DNA from: Nelumbo lutea
Lineage: Eukaryota; Streptophyta; Magnoliopsida; Proteales; Nelumbonaceae
Direction: 5' to 3'
Length of the DNA stretch: 64,000 bases
Assembly (NCBI GenBank): GCA_022828595.1
Contig: JAKGHH010000007.1
Span: 64,840,727-64,904,726 of the forward strand
A model generated the notes under the pieces. That model had not been told where the DNA came from. It saw only the letters and a list, made by a program, of their open reading frames with translations, and made no database searches. The position numbers and the translations under genes are program-made. Each line of letters starts with the position of its first letter. Position 1 is the first letter of the stretch. This document shows positions 12,301 through 24,560 of the stretch, one piece after another.

Positions 12301-15300
12301 TTTATAGAAGTAATCTCAGAATTAGATAGAATTTGTGACTTAGCACCATCAAATTGAGGATTAAGACCAACCAGAAAACTCATAATAGCCATCTGTTCAC
12401 GTTGAGTCTGCTGAACTTTGATATCAGTACTGAAAGGTAACAAGGCGTTCAATTCTTCTTAAGTGCGTTTAAAATTCATGAAATAGGTCTGAAGAGATTG
12501 ATCCTGTTGTTCAGCCCGATAAAATGTCTTGCAAGCATAAAAAATATGGGAAATATTTTCTTTACCAGAGAACATAAAAGCCAAATATTCCATTAGTTCT
12601 TTTACAAACTCACAGTAAGAGACATGACCGGCATACTCATTCTTAATAGAATTGCAGATTTGCAAAAACACTTGAGCGTCAATCCTTAGCCATTCAGTGC
12701 GGGTCTCATCAGTAGGAGAGTCCTTAGTCAGATGGTTGTCCTTAGAGATACTCCGTAAATACAAACGAACAGTCTTACTCTAGTCTAAATAATTAGTTCC
12801 GTTTAGTTTTTGTTCAGTGATCTTAGACAGTATGGGGATAACACTAGGCATAGCCAAGTTCTTTTGTTCAACCGCCATCATAAACACAGGAAAATAAACT
12901 TTTAACAACCAACAAAGCCAATAAAACACACTTAAACAGAATCGGCAGCAGATGCAACACCCAAACAACAAGAAACCACAACTAGCAGCACCGAAATATC
13001 AACTGTATAAAAAGAACAGAGAAGAAAGATTTTCCTGATGGGCAAACAAACACCACAGGAGTAACACCGAGGCTGCTGTGCTACTCTCCGACCTGTTGCA
13101 GACTTGAAAGTCCTCTCCCGATCAAAGTGAAGAAGAGATGGGTGAAGGTGGGTAGGCCGATCTGGGATTCCGCTTCCACTGGTAGGGGCGGTGAGATGCA
13201 GATGTCACTCGGAATGGGTGACCTAGAGATCGCAGCTGCTGCTCACTTGGGCAACGTAAAGAATTCAAAGCTGCTCACTTGGGCAGCAGAGGGAAGAAAA
13301 CCAGAAATTAGTTTCAGACTGGAATTGGTGTCTCCAGCTCTGATACCATGTGATAGAACAAGAATTGGAAGAAATTGATGTCTTTCTATTGAGAAAGTAG
13401 TACATATATATACAACCTTGTAGATACTAAAAAGGAAGAAAATCATACAGGCTTGCAGATACAAAAAAGGAAGAAAATCATACAGCCTTGTAGATACTAA
13501 AATAGGAAGAAAATCAAAGAAAGAATAATTCCTATAATCAAGCTATTCCTAATTGGGCTAATACTACATATTTACAGCCTATGATTTCGTAACAGTTTAA
13601 AACAATCTCCCAGAGCTTGGTTCAGTAAGTTTCATGGCAGTTCAACAGGTAGGCTTCAAACAATGTTAGTCTGATCACACTCTTTGTGAAGAGATGTCAG
13701 GAACAGGTTGCTGTATTGATAGTGTATGCGGATGATATCATCATTACAAGAAATTGGAGTTTAGAAATACAAAAATTGAAACAATTCGCTCAGAAAGAGG
13801 TATCTTCATTTCTCAAAGGAAATACACCTTTGATCTATTACAAGACATAGCAAATTAGGCGCAAGGCCAATAGATACTCCCATGGATGTTGATCACAAGT
13901 TGGGTGATTGTGATGGTGAACCTCTGAAAGATGTGAAACAATTCCAAAGGTTAGTGGGAAAGCTGATTTATTTGTCCATGACCCGTCCAGTTGCCTATTC
14001 AGTTGGGGTTATAAGCCAAGTCATGCACTCTCCTAAGAAACTGTTATGGGCCTGGAAATAGGATCTCGTCACGGGTTGGTCCACGGGGAAAACCTCCTGT
14101 TTTCCCTTGTCCCTTCTTGATGAACCTATCTTGGTGCCTTTGGTGATTTGTTCAAGAGATCACCAACTCTCCTAACTCACTTCTTTAACTGAATATTCGA
14201 TATCTTTATTGACTGATAGCAGCTCCTTAAATAGGAGATTACAAGAGTCCTAATCTTAGGGAGTCTTCTTGCTGAATAGGGAGACTTCCAATTTTATCTT
14301 GCTAAGGAATAGATAAGCTAATCCTAATATGATAATAAGATAAACTAATCCTAATCTGATAACAAGATAAACTAATCCAATCTAATAACTTACTAACAAG
14401 ATAAGATAAGAACAATAGAATAAGATAAGAACAAGCAAAATGAGCTAATCTAATCTAGATAAGGCTGCTGTTGCTGAACTGGGTAGGATGAGCATCACTG
14501 AATCCTTACTGCTGCTGGCGGTGGGCCCGGGGCCTGTTGCTGCTGGCGGCGATGTTACGTCTTCCCGAGGAAGGCGTCCATAACATTACTCCCTCCTAGA
14601 CTATGAGCTTGTCCTCAAGCTCGAAAGTTGGATATGTGGCCTGGGAACTCTGCCAATGGGAGCCATGTGGCTTCGGCCGATGGTAAATTACACCATTCTA
14701 CCAAGACTTTAACAGCAGCACCAACAAAGAGCTTAGCTGATTGATGGGGAAACTCAGTACCAGTATCATCAGGAAACAAGTTGCATAAGATGTTGTTCTG
14801 AGGTCCTTCTTGAGAGCCATCAATCCCAAATAGGGGGCCCCATGAGCCATAACCATTGTTAATGGCATCCGATATTCCAGAAACAACTCCAACCATAAGA
14901 TAATCAGTGTTGTAGGAGGAATGAGACGTGTAGTCCATTTGAAGAGGTACAGTTCCCCAAACTCTGTATCATCTGCAGCCTTTGAAGTTACAGTGAAGTT
15001 GGTGTCAACTCCTGCAAGAACTTTAAGAAGGCCTTGGAAGACGGCAAAAAGATGAGCTGAGACACCTCCTATCACCCATAATTGTTTATTGCACCACCAA
15101 TCCTGAATACTAACACCACTCCATCGGAGCTCAAGCACACCAGTGGCTATGATGGACAGGAAGAGGGCAATGAACCATATGCTAGCAAGATTATTCAGAG
15201 TGGGAATGATGAACTTTCCAGTGAGAAGACAGACAACAGGAATGATGCAGTAGGCAAGCAAAGGAATGGAAGTTAAAGGGTAAACAATGGTGTTAGTATA

Positions 15301-18300
15301 GGCCAACCTCTCTAACCATTTTAGTTTTCCATCATAGCCATACCATAGAGGGCAATGCCGACTAAGGAATATCTCAACTGATCCAAGAGCCCACCTGAGA
15401 ACTTGGTGCAGACGATTTGAAAGATTTATAGGAGCTGAACCTTTAAATGCAGCTAGTTTAGGAACACAATACACTGACTTCCATCCTCTGCAGTGCATCT
15501 TGAACCCTGTCAATATGTCTTCTGTGACTAAGCCATAAATCCATCCAAGCTCTTTTCCCCATTCAGTTTTCTCTTCATAGCCACAGCTAATAACATGAAT
15601 AGCCTCCTTAATGAGGGTTGTGTTGTTGGTACCCTCAGGAAGACCACCTTCTTCCATAAGTGTTGAAGCAATGAAGACAGGTGATTGTCCAAACCTCTTC
15701 TCAAAGTTTTTCTGAGACATGAGAGATGATTTCTCTAGCTCATCGTATCCTTCAAGCCCTTCTTCAATCTCTTCAAGATCAAGGATAGGGGCAGAGCCTT
15801 TCTTGGAATAGTCCTTTGCCATCACTTTCGTCTTCTTGCTGTCAAATCCTCCAAACAAACTTCTTTCTCCCTTCTTTGATTTCAACTTTTTCCTTGATCC
15901 ACCATAACAACAGCAACACCAAGAAGGCCAACAATCACAAGTCATCTTTGGTCTCTTTTCAGACACTGGTGGGTCATAGCCATACAATGCCTGCCTGTTC
16001 AAGACACAACCAGTTCCAACGTAGACTGGTCCTTGGATCCCATCCAAGCCTTTCTTGTTGATATCAAGGAACACTATATTGTGATTAGTGTATCTATCGT
16101 GGCGATCAATACCATCGAACCTCTGTGGAAACTGGACATAACTTAGCTTCTTTCCAAGCCGAGGATCCATCAGAAAGCACATGGCTTCCTTTACAGCCTT
16201 GCTGTAAATTACATAGAGTGGAGGTGACAGTAATTCTGCTAAATTATGCTGCCATTATTTCTTTGTATGCAGAACCCCTAGTTGGGGTTGGACAAGCAAG
16301 GATGCTTTCTTCAGAGATTTTGGGAGACTTGAAAGGAACTTCTTTCGGTGTGCAATGGTCTCCATAAGGCTTTTCTTGTGTTGCTCCAATTTCTCATGAA
16401 GTTTGCAGAGTTCTTTTCGCCGGAAAAGCTCAAAATTAAGCCGCCTTAGCATCAGGTCATGTGCACTGTCTTTTGGTAGTACAGATCCCTTAATATCTTG
16501 AGGGGCTGAACTGAAAAACTCTTCCTCAGGCACAAGTTTAATATCCGGATACTTTGACTTGAAATCTTTGCGCACCTTTATGGCTTTCCCAAAATGAATT
16601 TTCTCATACATCAAATTGTGAAGCTGCAATGTAGTGAAATCTACTGGTGCCTTAGCACGTTCTATTTTTGCTTTAACACGATCCTCTTCTAGCAATATAG
16701 AACGATTTACCTTATCCCGGTCATCTGTCTGTTGATTCCGAAAAAACTGCTCCCAGCGATACAGCCAGCCTAAGGGGTCTCTGTTGCCGTTGTACGACGG
16801 GAATTCCAGCCTGCTGTACTTGGGGATGACTTAGGTGATCTCTTGAACAAATCACCATTAGGGCGCCTAGATAGGTTCATCAAGAGCAGGGAGGAACAAG
16901 GGAAAACAGAGGGTTTCCCCCGTGGACCGACCCGTGACGAGATCCTATTCGCGGGCCCATAACATTCTGGTATCAGAGCCAGGTTGTCATGGGAGATCTG
17001 CAGCAGTTATCATCTAGGGTCCACGAACTGGAGCATAGGCTCGTAGAAACTAGCAAGGAGGTTCGTGAGGTCAAAGACGACGTTCGAGAGTTGCGACGCT
17101 TGTTGGAATCGTATTTCTCTAACAGGGAGAGGAATCCAGAAGGGGCTGTAACCACAAACAGCCTCCGACCAGACTTGACGGAGCCGTCCGACAAACAACA
17201 GCAGCAGCAGACTATTCTTGGTCCACAGCAGCAGCAACACCCTCAGCCACAACAGCTAGACAACCAACAACAGCAACAACAGCAGCAGCAGAAGCAACAA
17301 CATGATCAACAACAGCAACAGCAGCTTCTCCGAGCAGCTATTACTAGTCCTAGTATATTTGCCCCGAAACTGGGCCCTAAGTCCTATGGGCCCTTCAAGG
17401 TTCTACGATGGATTGGCAGTGTGGCCTACCGGCTTGAACTGCCAGAGACCAACCGGATTCATGATGTCTTCCACATCGCCTTACTGAAACCATCTACGGG
17501 TGTTCCTCCGGACCAAGTCCCCTCCCTGCCACCCCTACAAGATGGCAAACTGATTCCTCAACCTAAAGCTGTCATCCACTCTCGTTTCAATCAAGGAGTT
17601 TTGAAGTCTTGGTGAAATGGTGTAGCTTACCATCGGCCGAAGCCACATGGATCCCATTGACAGAGTTCCAAGCCACATATCCAGAGTTCGAGCTTGAGGA
17701 CAAGCTCGTAGTCCAAGAGAGGAGTAATGTTATGGACGAATTCCTCGGAAAGACGTACCATCGCTGCCGGCAGCAATAGGAACCTGACCCACCATCATAT
17801 TAGATTAGATCATCTTGCTTGTTCTTATCTTATTCTATTGTTCTTATCTTATCTTGTTAGTAAGTTATCAGATTAGGATTAGTTTATCTTATTATCAGAT
17901 TAGGATTAGCTTATCTTATCCTTAGCAAGATAGAATTGGAAGTCTCCCTATTCAGCAAGGAGACTCCCTAAGATTAGGACTCTTGTAATCTCCTATTTAA
18001 GGAGACACCATTATTGAACGAGGATATTGAATATTCAGTCAAGAAAGAGAGTAAAGGAGAGTTAGGTGATCTCTTGAACAAATCACCATTAGGGCGCCTA
18101 GATAGGTTCATCAAGAGCAGGGAGGAACAAGGGAAAATAGAGGGTTTCCCTCGTGGACCGACCCGTGACGAGATCCTATTCGCGAGCCCATAACAGAAAC
18201 CACACATGGAGGCAACAGAGGGAGTTCTTAGATACTTAAAAAAGTATCTCGGAACATGTCTACTATTCAGTAAACATAATCACCTAAAGGTGGAAGTCTT

Positions 18301-21300
18301 TACAGATGCTGATTGGGCAGTACTGTGGATGATAGAAAGTCCACAAGTGGGTATTGCACTTTTGTGGGAGGAAACCTAGTGACCTAGAAAAGCAAGAAAC
18401 AAAGTGTGGTAGCAAGGTCAAGTGTTGAAGCTGAATATAGAGCTATGGCACATGGGGTGGCTGAAGTCCTTTGGCTAAAAAATCTTCTAGGGGAGCTTGG
18501 AGTTGTTGTTCATAATCCTATGTCTCTTTATTGTGACAACAAGGCAGCCATAAACATCGCTAGCAACCCTGTCCTACATGAGAGGACCAAGCACATTGAG
18601 GTGGACAAACACTTCATAAGGGAAAAATTGGAAAAAAGAGAAATTTGCATCCCTTGTGTCAACTCCAAGGAACAACTCGCTGATGTCCTCACAAAAGGAC
18701 TTCCATACTCGCGACACAATGAGTGTGACAAGCTGGGCATGATAGATATATTCAGCCCAACTTGATGGAGAGTGTTGTGAGGATTATTTAATTGTTATTT
18801 TATAGTTGTTGTTAGTGTGTCATCAGCCAATTAGTTTCTTTCTTTTTTATTATTTTGTTACTAGGGAGTGCTGCTAGGGGCATACTTGTAATCTCTCATT
18901 CCTTTTATATTAAGTTAATATAAATAACTAAATTGGCGGCAACCAGAATAGTTTTTTGGTCCGTGTCTCTCAATCATATCTTGGTCTTCTCCTCTTTTCT
19001 CTCCTCTTCTCTTCTCTTCTCTCTCTCTCTCGTCTCTCTCTCTCTCCATGAATGATTACATAAAATATGCAAAAATATAGAATGATATTTTATAAAATGA
19101 TAAAAGAAGTATAAGCACACCTTTTTAAATTATTATCTGGATCCAAATCATTAAACAAAGCTAAGAAACTAAGACTATAGATAAAACATTGTTGTCTGAA
19201 GTTCAATTATCAAAAAAAGATTATGTTCTGATGTTGTCCTGTGAACCTTAAGATTCAAAGCTTCATGATAGAATGAGTTAAAGCAAAATTTGAACTCATA
19301 GAAAATGTAAATGGTTATAATAGATCAATCAAATAATCTATTACACAAACAAAGACTAATATTTAACTTCATGTTTCTTGTTTAAAACAAATATTGAACT
19401 AGCTCAAAGTGGTAATCATGTAAGTTAGGCATGCAATAACATTGTTACTCCATATAATTACAATATTGTCACCAACTTATGTTATAATACTATCTCTTGT
19501 ACTCTGGATAGTGCTGGTAGTGTTCACTAGGGAATATGTCGATTCCGGTAAAAATTTCATACTACTACCCATAGAAGTGGAGATAGAAATTTGTCGTTGA
19601 AGCTATCTCTTGTACTCCACATAGTGTTGGTAGTGTTCATTGGGGAATATGTTGATTCTAGTAAAATTTTGTATCGCTACCCATGGAAATGGAAATATGT
19701 TGTGGAAATATTAGGGAAATGATGGACATTTTAAACCATGCTGAATACATAGCCAATACTTAACTTGAGGAGTCTCTAAACACACCACCAATGCGTGCCA
19801 ATCCTGGGATTTCAATAGAGCTCCCATCAAAATTCAGCTTGATTTTGTTGAGAGTTGGGGGCTTCCACTCCATCACCTTTCTTTATTTTCAGAAGTGTGT
19901 GCCACTTCAATCCACTTTCTTATTATATCTTTAATTGAGAAACTTTGAAAGAGCTCAAGTATGTTTACCCAATGTGCAACTTTTATCGTTATGGCCTCCA
20001 CTAGTTGTTCATTTGACCTGTATTTCTCGTTGAGAATTCTTGCATTACTTTCCTCTAAAGCAGTTCATACTACCGTGCCTGAACTGATTTCCCCATAATT
20101 CTTCCTCTTTTTGTTGTTTGCCTTAGAAAGTTTGGGTTGAAGAGGCTTACTACATCCATGGGAGTACTCCACTTGCAACCAAAGAGAGAACAAAGACTCC
20201 CAAACAAAGAGCACAAAAGGCTAATGGATCAGTAAATGGGATAGGGTTTCACCATCTGCAAAGCAAAGAAAACATATATGAGGGGAGAGGCATTTATTTA
20301 GCCTCCTCTTTTGAAGCATGTCACAAATGTTCACCTTCCTAAGAAAAACCTCCCAGCATAGATCTTGAATTTTTGGTGGAATGGGCTTGCTCCAAATCTC
20401 TTTCACCGGGAAATTCTTTCCCCAACAAGAGTATTAAAAAAAGAAGTACAAGTAAAGGTACCATCAGATGAAGTAGACCAAACTCTAGTGTCGTCCAAAG
20501 ATTGAACCAAGAAGGCTAGCTTAAGTTTGTCTAGCAAACAACTAAGGGACTCACATTCATTATCCCTTAAACCCCTTTTGAAACCAAGATCCCAACTCAG
20601 TCCGGAGTGAGAAAAAGTGACAAAATTTGATGTAGCTTGTAACGTGTAGTCAGAAACTAAATAAAGCTTTGGGAAAAGAGATAAAAAAGGAATATCATCC
20701 AACCAAAGATCTTCCCAAAATAGCACCCTAGAACCACAACCCATATCAAATCTAATGAGATTAAAAGGAATGGATATACCTCTTGTATTGCTTTCCATGG
20801 AGAGCTCGAGGATGATGTGGGAGCTACTTTTGCATCCCCAGCCATTGTTCATTAGTTTGTGAATGCTTTTTATAACCTTGTTCCACAACCCATCTCTTTC
20901 CAATGGAAACCTCCTAAGCCACTTTCCTAACAGAGAAATATTTCTATGAACTAAGTTCCTCAATCCTAGACCTCCCTTTTCCTTTGTTTTTCTGACGTAC
21001 TTTACTAGGTGATCCCTCTTTTTATCCCCAAGCTCCCAGAGAAAATCCCTCATAATTTTTCTAACTATCCTGCTGTTCCAGCTGGAATTTTAAAGGTGGA
21101 CAGGAAGTAGATTGGTAGGTTTGCTTGAGTTGCTCTAATTAGGTTTATTCTCCCATCTATAGATAAATAATTCCTCTTCAGCAGGATTGACTTCTTTGTA
21201 AACCTCTCCACATAGGTGTATTCTTTGCAAAGTTGAAGGGGAAACTGGTTGCCACCTATTGATTTCTTGCCTGTTTGCTAGAACTATTTGAGAATGGGTT

Positions 21301-24300
21301 TTCTCCCTTTTTGGGTGCAGCTGGACCCCTCCCTTGAATGTGTAAAGCCTCTTCTCTCCTTACTTTAGTTGGCCTTTAAAAAGAGGGAGAATTATGTGGA
21401 GATGTATTAGGACTGCAGTCTGCTGGTCTATCTGGGAAGAAAGAAACTCACATTCCTTCTCAGAAAAGGAAAGAACCATTGAGAATGTAATGGAGTTGAT
21501 ACACCTAACGGTGGATCACTGGCTGAAATCTCTAAACCTATTCACAGTTTTCTCCTTGGACGACTTGCTGAGAAATTGGTTAGAGATAACTAATTCTGTC
21601 CAGGTTAATACGGTTTCTTCTCCCTCTTGGACCTCTCCCCCCTGGATTCATGAAACTGAATTTTGATGGCAGTAGTTTAAGGAACCCATGGCTCTCTGGT
21701 ATAGTGGTCAAGGATGAAGGACTTATTACAGCCATGGCCCATGTTCTGAGGCCCTATTGGAGAAGGAGACTCTCTTAGGGCTGAGATCCTTGCGGCTCTA
21801 GAAGGTGCACAAAGAGCAAGGGAGTTGAACCTAAGAAAAGTGGTTTTTGAAGGTGACTCAGAGGTGGTGGTGAGATGACTGAAGGAAGATAACTCTGGTA
21901 TCTGGAACTACAACAGTGAAAAGAAAAAATTTAATTGGTTGACTAGGGACATTGAGGTGAAATACATGGGTTAGCCGAGCAAGGGGTGAATAGGGGATCT
22001 TTCTTTTGGGCTCATTTCTAATTTTGTATCCTTTGTTTTTCTAAAATGGGGGAGTGAATAAAGTTTACCTCCCCCTCTCTTGTAATTAAAGTTTCTTATT
22101 CTTAAGAAATTGTGCCGTTACTGATAGTTGGCTCTATTGGAAAGTTTACCGCTACTGTTTGGTTTACCTCCCATTTGTGTATCTGTGTCTGGATAGTTGG
22201 CTCTATTGGAGAGCCAACTAATTCTGTATCTCTGTGGAATAGTTTAGTTTTTGATACCTATTTGACCCACAAAATTGGCGTCTGAATATTTGCTGTTATT
22301 CATAGAAAAAAAGGTGTCTGAATCAGTGTTCAGAGAATTGGGCCAGATTGGACAGTTTGACTGAAAAATCTCTGAACCGGTCCACCGACCGATTTGGTCA
22401 GATTCTAAAAACCAGTGGTGAAAAAACTGGTCATAACCGGCAACTGACCATTCCAACTAGGGAACCAGTGAACTGGTCTAGGTTTCATAAAACTGGCCAG
22501 TTTATTCATTTTTTTTAACTTCTATACTAACTTCTACAGGCCATTACTTTGCGTTCGATTGTTCGATTGGGGCGATTGTTTTTTGATTCTGGGTAGCTTT
22601 TTTGTGGTCTACACATTCCAAGGAGGCAAAGGTGCCTTGCTCCACTATTTTGCCAAAAAAATGCCTTTATTGATCTCAAATCTTAATTTTTAGTAAAAAA
22701 AATTAGAAATAAAATAAAAAATGTATATGTTATATTCAGAATATAATTATATATTTTGAATATATGTATATAATTAATACTATCATGTATACATTATATG
22801 ATTATGCATATTACACATATCCATTGTTAAATTATGGGTGTTTAAATTATTTCTTACTACTTCCACCTAGGGGTGTACAATCGGTCGGTTCGGTTTGGTT
22901 CAAACCGAGGACCTAACCGACTATTCGGTTTTACCATTTCCTCTAACCAAACCGAACCGAATTATATTTTAGAACCAAACCGACCCTAACCGAATTCGGT
23001 TTGGTTGGATCCTAGTTCCACATAAATGACAAGCATTTAATAAGTGTTATTAATGAAAAGTTAAAATGGCCCCAAAACCCAATGGTTTTAATTAATTAAC
23101 TATTAACTGTTATTAATTAAAAGTTAAAATGACCCCAAAGCCCAATGGTTTTAATTAATTAGCTATTATTAATTAAATGCTAGAATAGGTCCAAAGCCTA
23201 TGCCAATGGGGAATTGCAGAATTGGCCATTTTCAAAAATAATTAATGATTAATGAACAATTAATGACTACTAAACAATTAATAATGAGTCTAGCTTTTAA
23301 TTAACTATTATTAATTGTTCATTGGGAAATATAATAATTAATTAGCATAAAGTATTAAATAAAACATTAATGTTTAATTTACTTAACTAAATAACAACAT
23401 TAATTTGGTTTTCGGTTCAGTTCAGTTGAAAATTTCAGTCAAACCGAACCGAAACCGAAAACCGATTTTTTTTTAAATAAACCGAACTGAACTGATAGCT
23501 GAATTAACTGAACCAAATTAGCTTATTCAGTTTGGTTTGGTTCGGTTTTTGGTTTATCAACTGAATTTGAACACCCCTACTTCCACCCAAGTCCTTTTCA
23601 ATTTGGCCCTAAGGTCTCTTAACCCTTTAACTTGTAAAAGATCACTTCTTTTAATGGGTGCTGTAGATGGTCTTCTATACTTGTGAACAAACAATCTCAT
23701 TCTACTTTTTCTCATTTTATCACCTATTGGAGCTACTCGTAGGTTTCTTCATATGACATATTTCTAACCTTGTCATTTTTAGTTTTTCCACTCATCCATC
23801 TAAGCATTTACATTTTTTCCACTCATTTGGGGACATGCTATTTGTCAAGTGCCCAACACTCTGCTCTATACAATATGATGCAACAACGCCTGTTAGAAGA
23901 AGAAAGAGGAAGAAACAAAACAATAGGAAGAAGAGAAGCGGTATAGTAGCGACAAGTTGGAGAAGAGAAGAATTCAAAAATTTTTATTCCTCTAAAATAT
24001 AACATAACTTTAATACATAATGTTAAGCTTTATAAGAAACTTAAAATTGAAAGTCACAAGTAATCCCCTACTACAATGAAACATTACAAATGGACCCAAC
24101 AAAAAAGAAACTTTACAAATGAACCCAAATCCTACATTAAGCAAAACATGCCCTAAACTAGGGGTCTAATCGAGTAGTCGAGTTGAGAAGAGTATTAGTT
24201 TGCTCGAGCTTGTTTTTGACAAGTCCTAAACTTAGAGCTCGAAACTTGACTCGATACTTATGAGCTACTTGATCTCGACTCGACTTGAGTTGATTATAAA

Positions 24301-24523
24301 TAAATTAGTATTAAAAATAATAAATAAAATAATATTATACACATTAAAAAAATAAAGAATAAAAATATATTAGGAAACTTGAATATATATTAAAAAATTA
24401 TAGACAAATTAGTATTATAAATAGTATAAATAAAAAATATTATGACACTTAATTGTAAATCTATTTATTTATATTATAAATAAGTTAGTGTCGAAAAATT
24501 AATATATATTTATATTATAAACG

Positions 24524-24560
<37 letters not shown>

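Larger units (their letters stand above)
8626..13594 (-). mobile_element. Ty1/copia element E2, inserted in E1 reverse transcriptase
   Basis: Minus-strand element with 5' LTR 13349-13594, PBS 13337-13348, gag, protease, integrase, reverse transcriptase, RNase H, polypurine tract 8907-8922 and 3' LTR 8626-8906. The target duplication is GTTTA (8621-8625 and 13595-13599), and the E1 reading [13 protein letters not shown] rejoins across it. The long frames suggest a younger insertion than E1, but deletions and stops make it non-autonomous. Confidence 0.92.
14042..18195. mobile_element. Gypsy (chromovirus) head-to-head insertion E3 with captured host genes
   Basis: A 4,154-bp insertion flanked by the 5-bp duplication GAAAC (14037-14041 and 18196-18200). 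The left LTR (14042-14585) is inverted relative to the right LTR (17728-18195), so both outer ends are U5 ends (TGTTATGGGC and GCCCATAACA). The left half reads on the minus strand: gag, THO5, CESA, chromodomain, LTR. The right half reads on the plus strand: R-U5-like stub, PBS, gag, chromodomain, LTR. One duplication around the pair argues for integration as a unit. No reverse transcriptase is present, so it was mobilised by another element. Confidence 0.85.
4517..19060 (+). mobile_element. Ty1/copia element E1, carrying two nested elements
   Basis: Bounded by LTRs 4517-4818 and 18773-19060 and the 5-bp duplication TAAAA (4512-4516 and 19061-19065). The order is PBS, gag, protease, integrase, reverse transcriptase, RNase H and polypurine tract, so it is a copia element on the plus strand. 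It is interrupted within the reverse transcriptase by E2 (8626-13594) and after it by E3 (14042-18195). Without these it is about 5.4 kb. Many stops and frameshifts make it defective. Confidence 0.9.
4383..19749. mobile_element. Mutator-like MITE 2, split by copia E1
   Basis: A roughly 800-bp element (4392-4516 plus 19066-19740) flanked by the 9-bp duplication CTGAATACA (4383-4391 and 19741-19749). The ends AAGGTTTAAAATGTC and GACATTTTAAACCATG share 13 bp of inverted repeat. An internal direct repeat of about 110 bp lies at 19490-19715. No transposase is visible. Copia E1 with its TAAAA duplication interrupts it. Confidence 0.7.
3700..21290 (-). mobile_element. LINE, host of the nested insertion stack
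   Basis: A 5'-truncated non-LTR element on the minus strand. Pieces 21290-19741 and 4078-3700 join into one ORF2 end: reverse transcriptase tail, zf-RVT zinc finger and RNase H. Across the gap the RNase H reads continuously ([11 protein letters not shown], then [20 protein letters not shown]) once one copy of each MITE target duplication is removed. This shows that everything between 4079 and 19740 inserted into the LINE. Several stops make it inactive. Confidence 0.75.

Noticed and set aside
13127..13378. 83-codon plus-strand frame next to the E2 LTR
   Set aside because: It is the antisense of the E2 leader and LTR, with no independent coding support.
14698..16182. The 494-codon frame as a functional cellulose synthase gene
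   Set aside because: It lacks the N-terminal half and the D and DxD catalytic motifs, has a frameshift near the C-terminus and lies inside a retroelement without its own promoter.
16989..17615. 208-codon poly-Gln protein as a host transcription factor
   Set aside because: It begins 10 bases after a primer-binding site and ends in a gypsy integrase C-terminus, so it is a deleted gag-pol.
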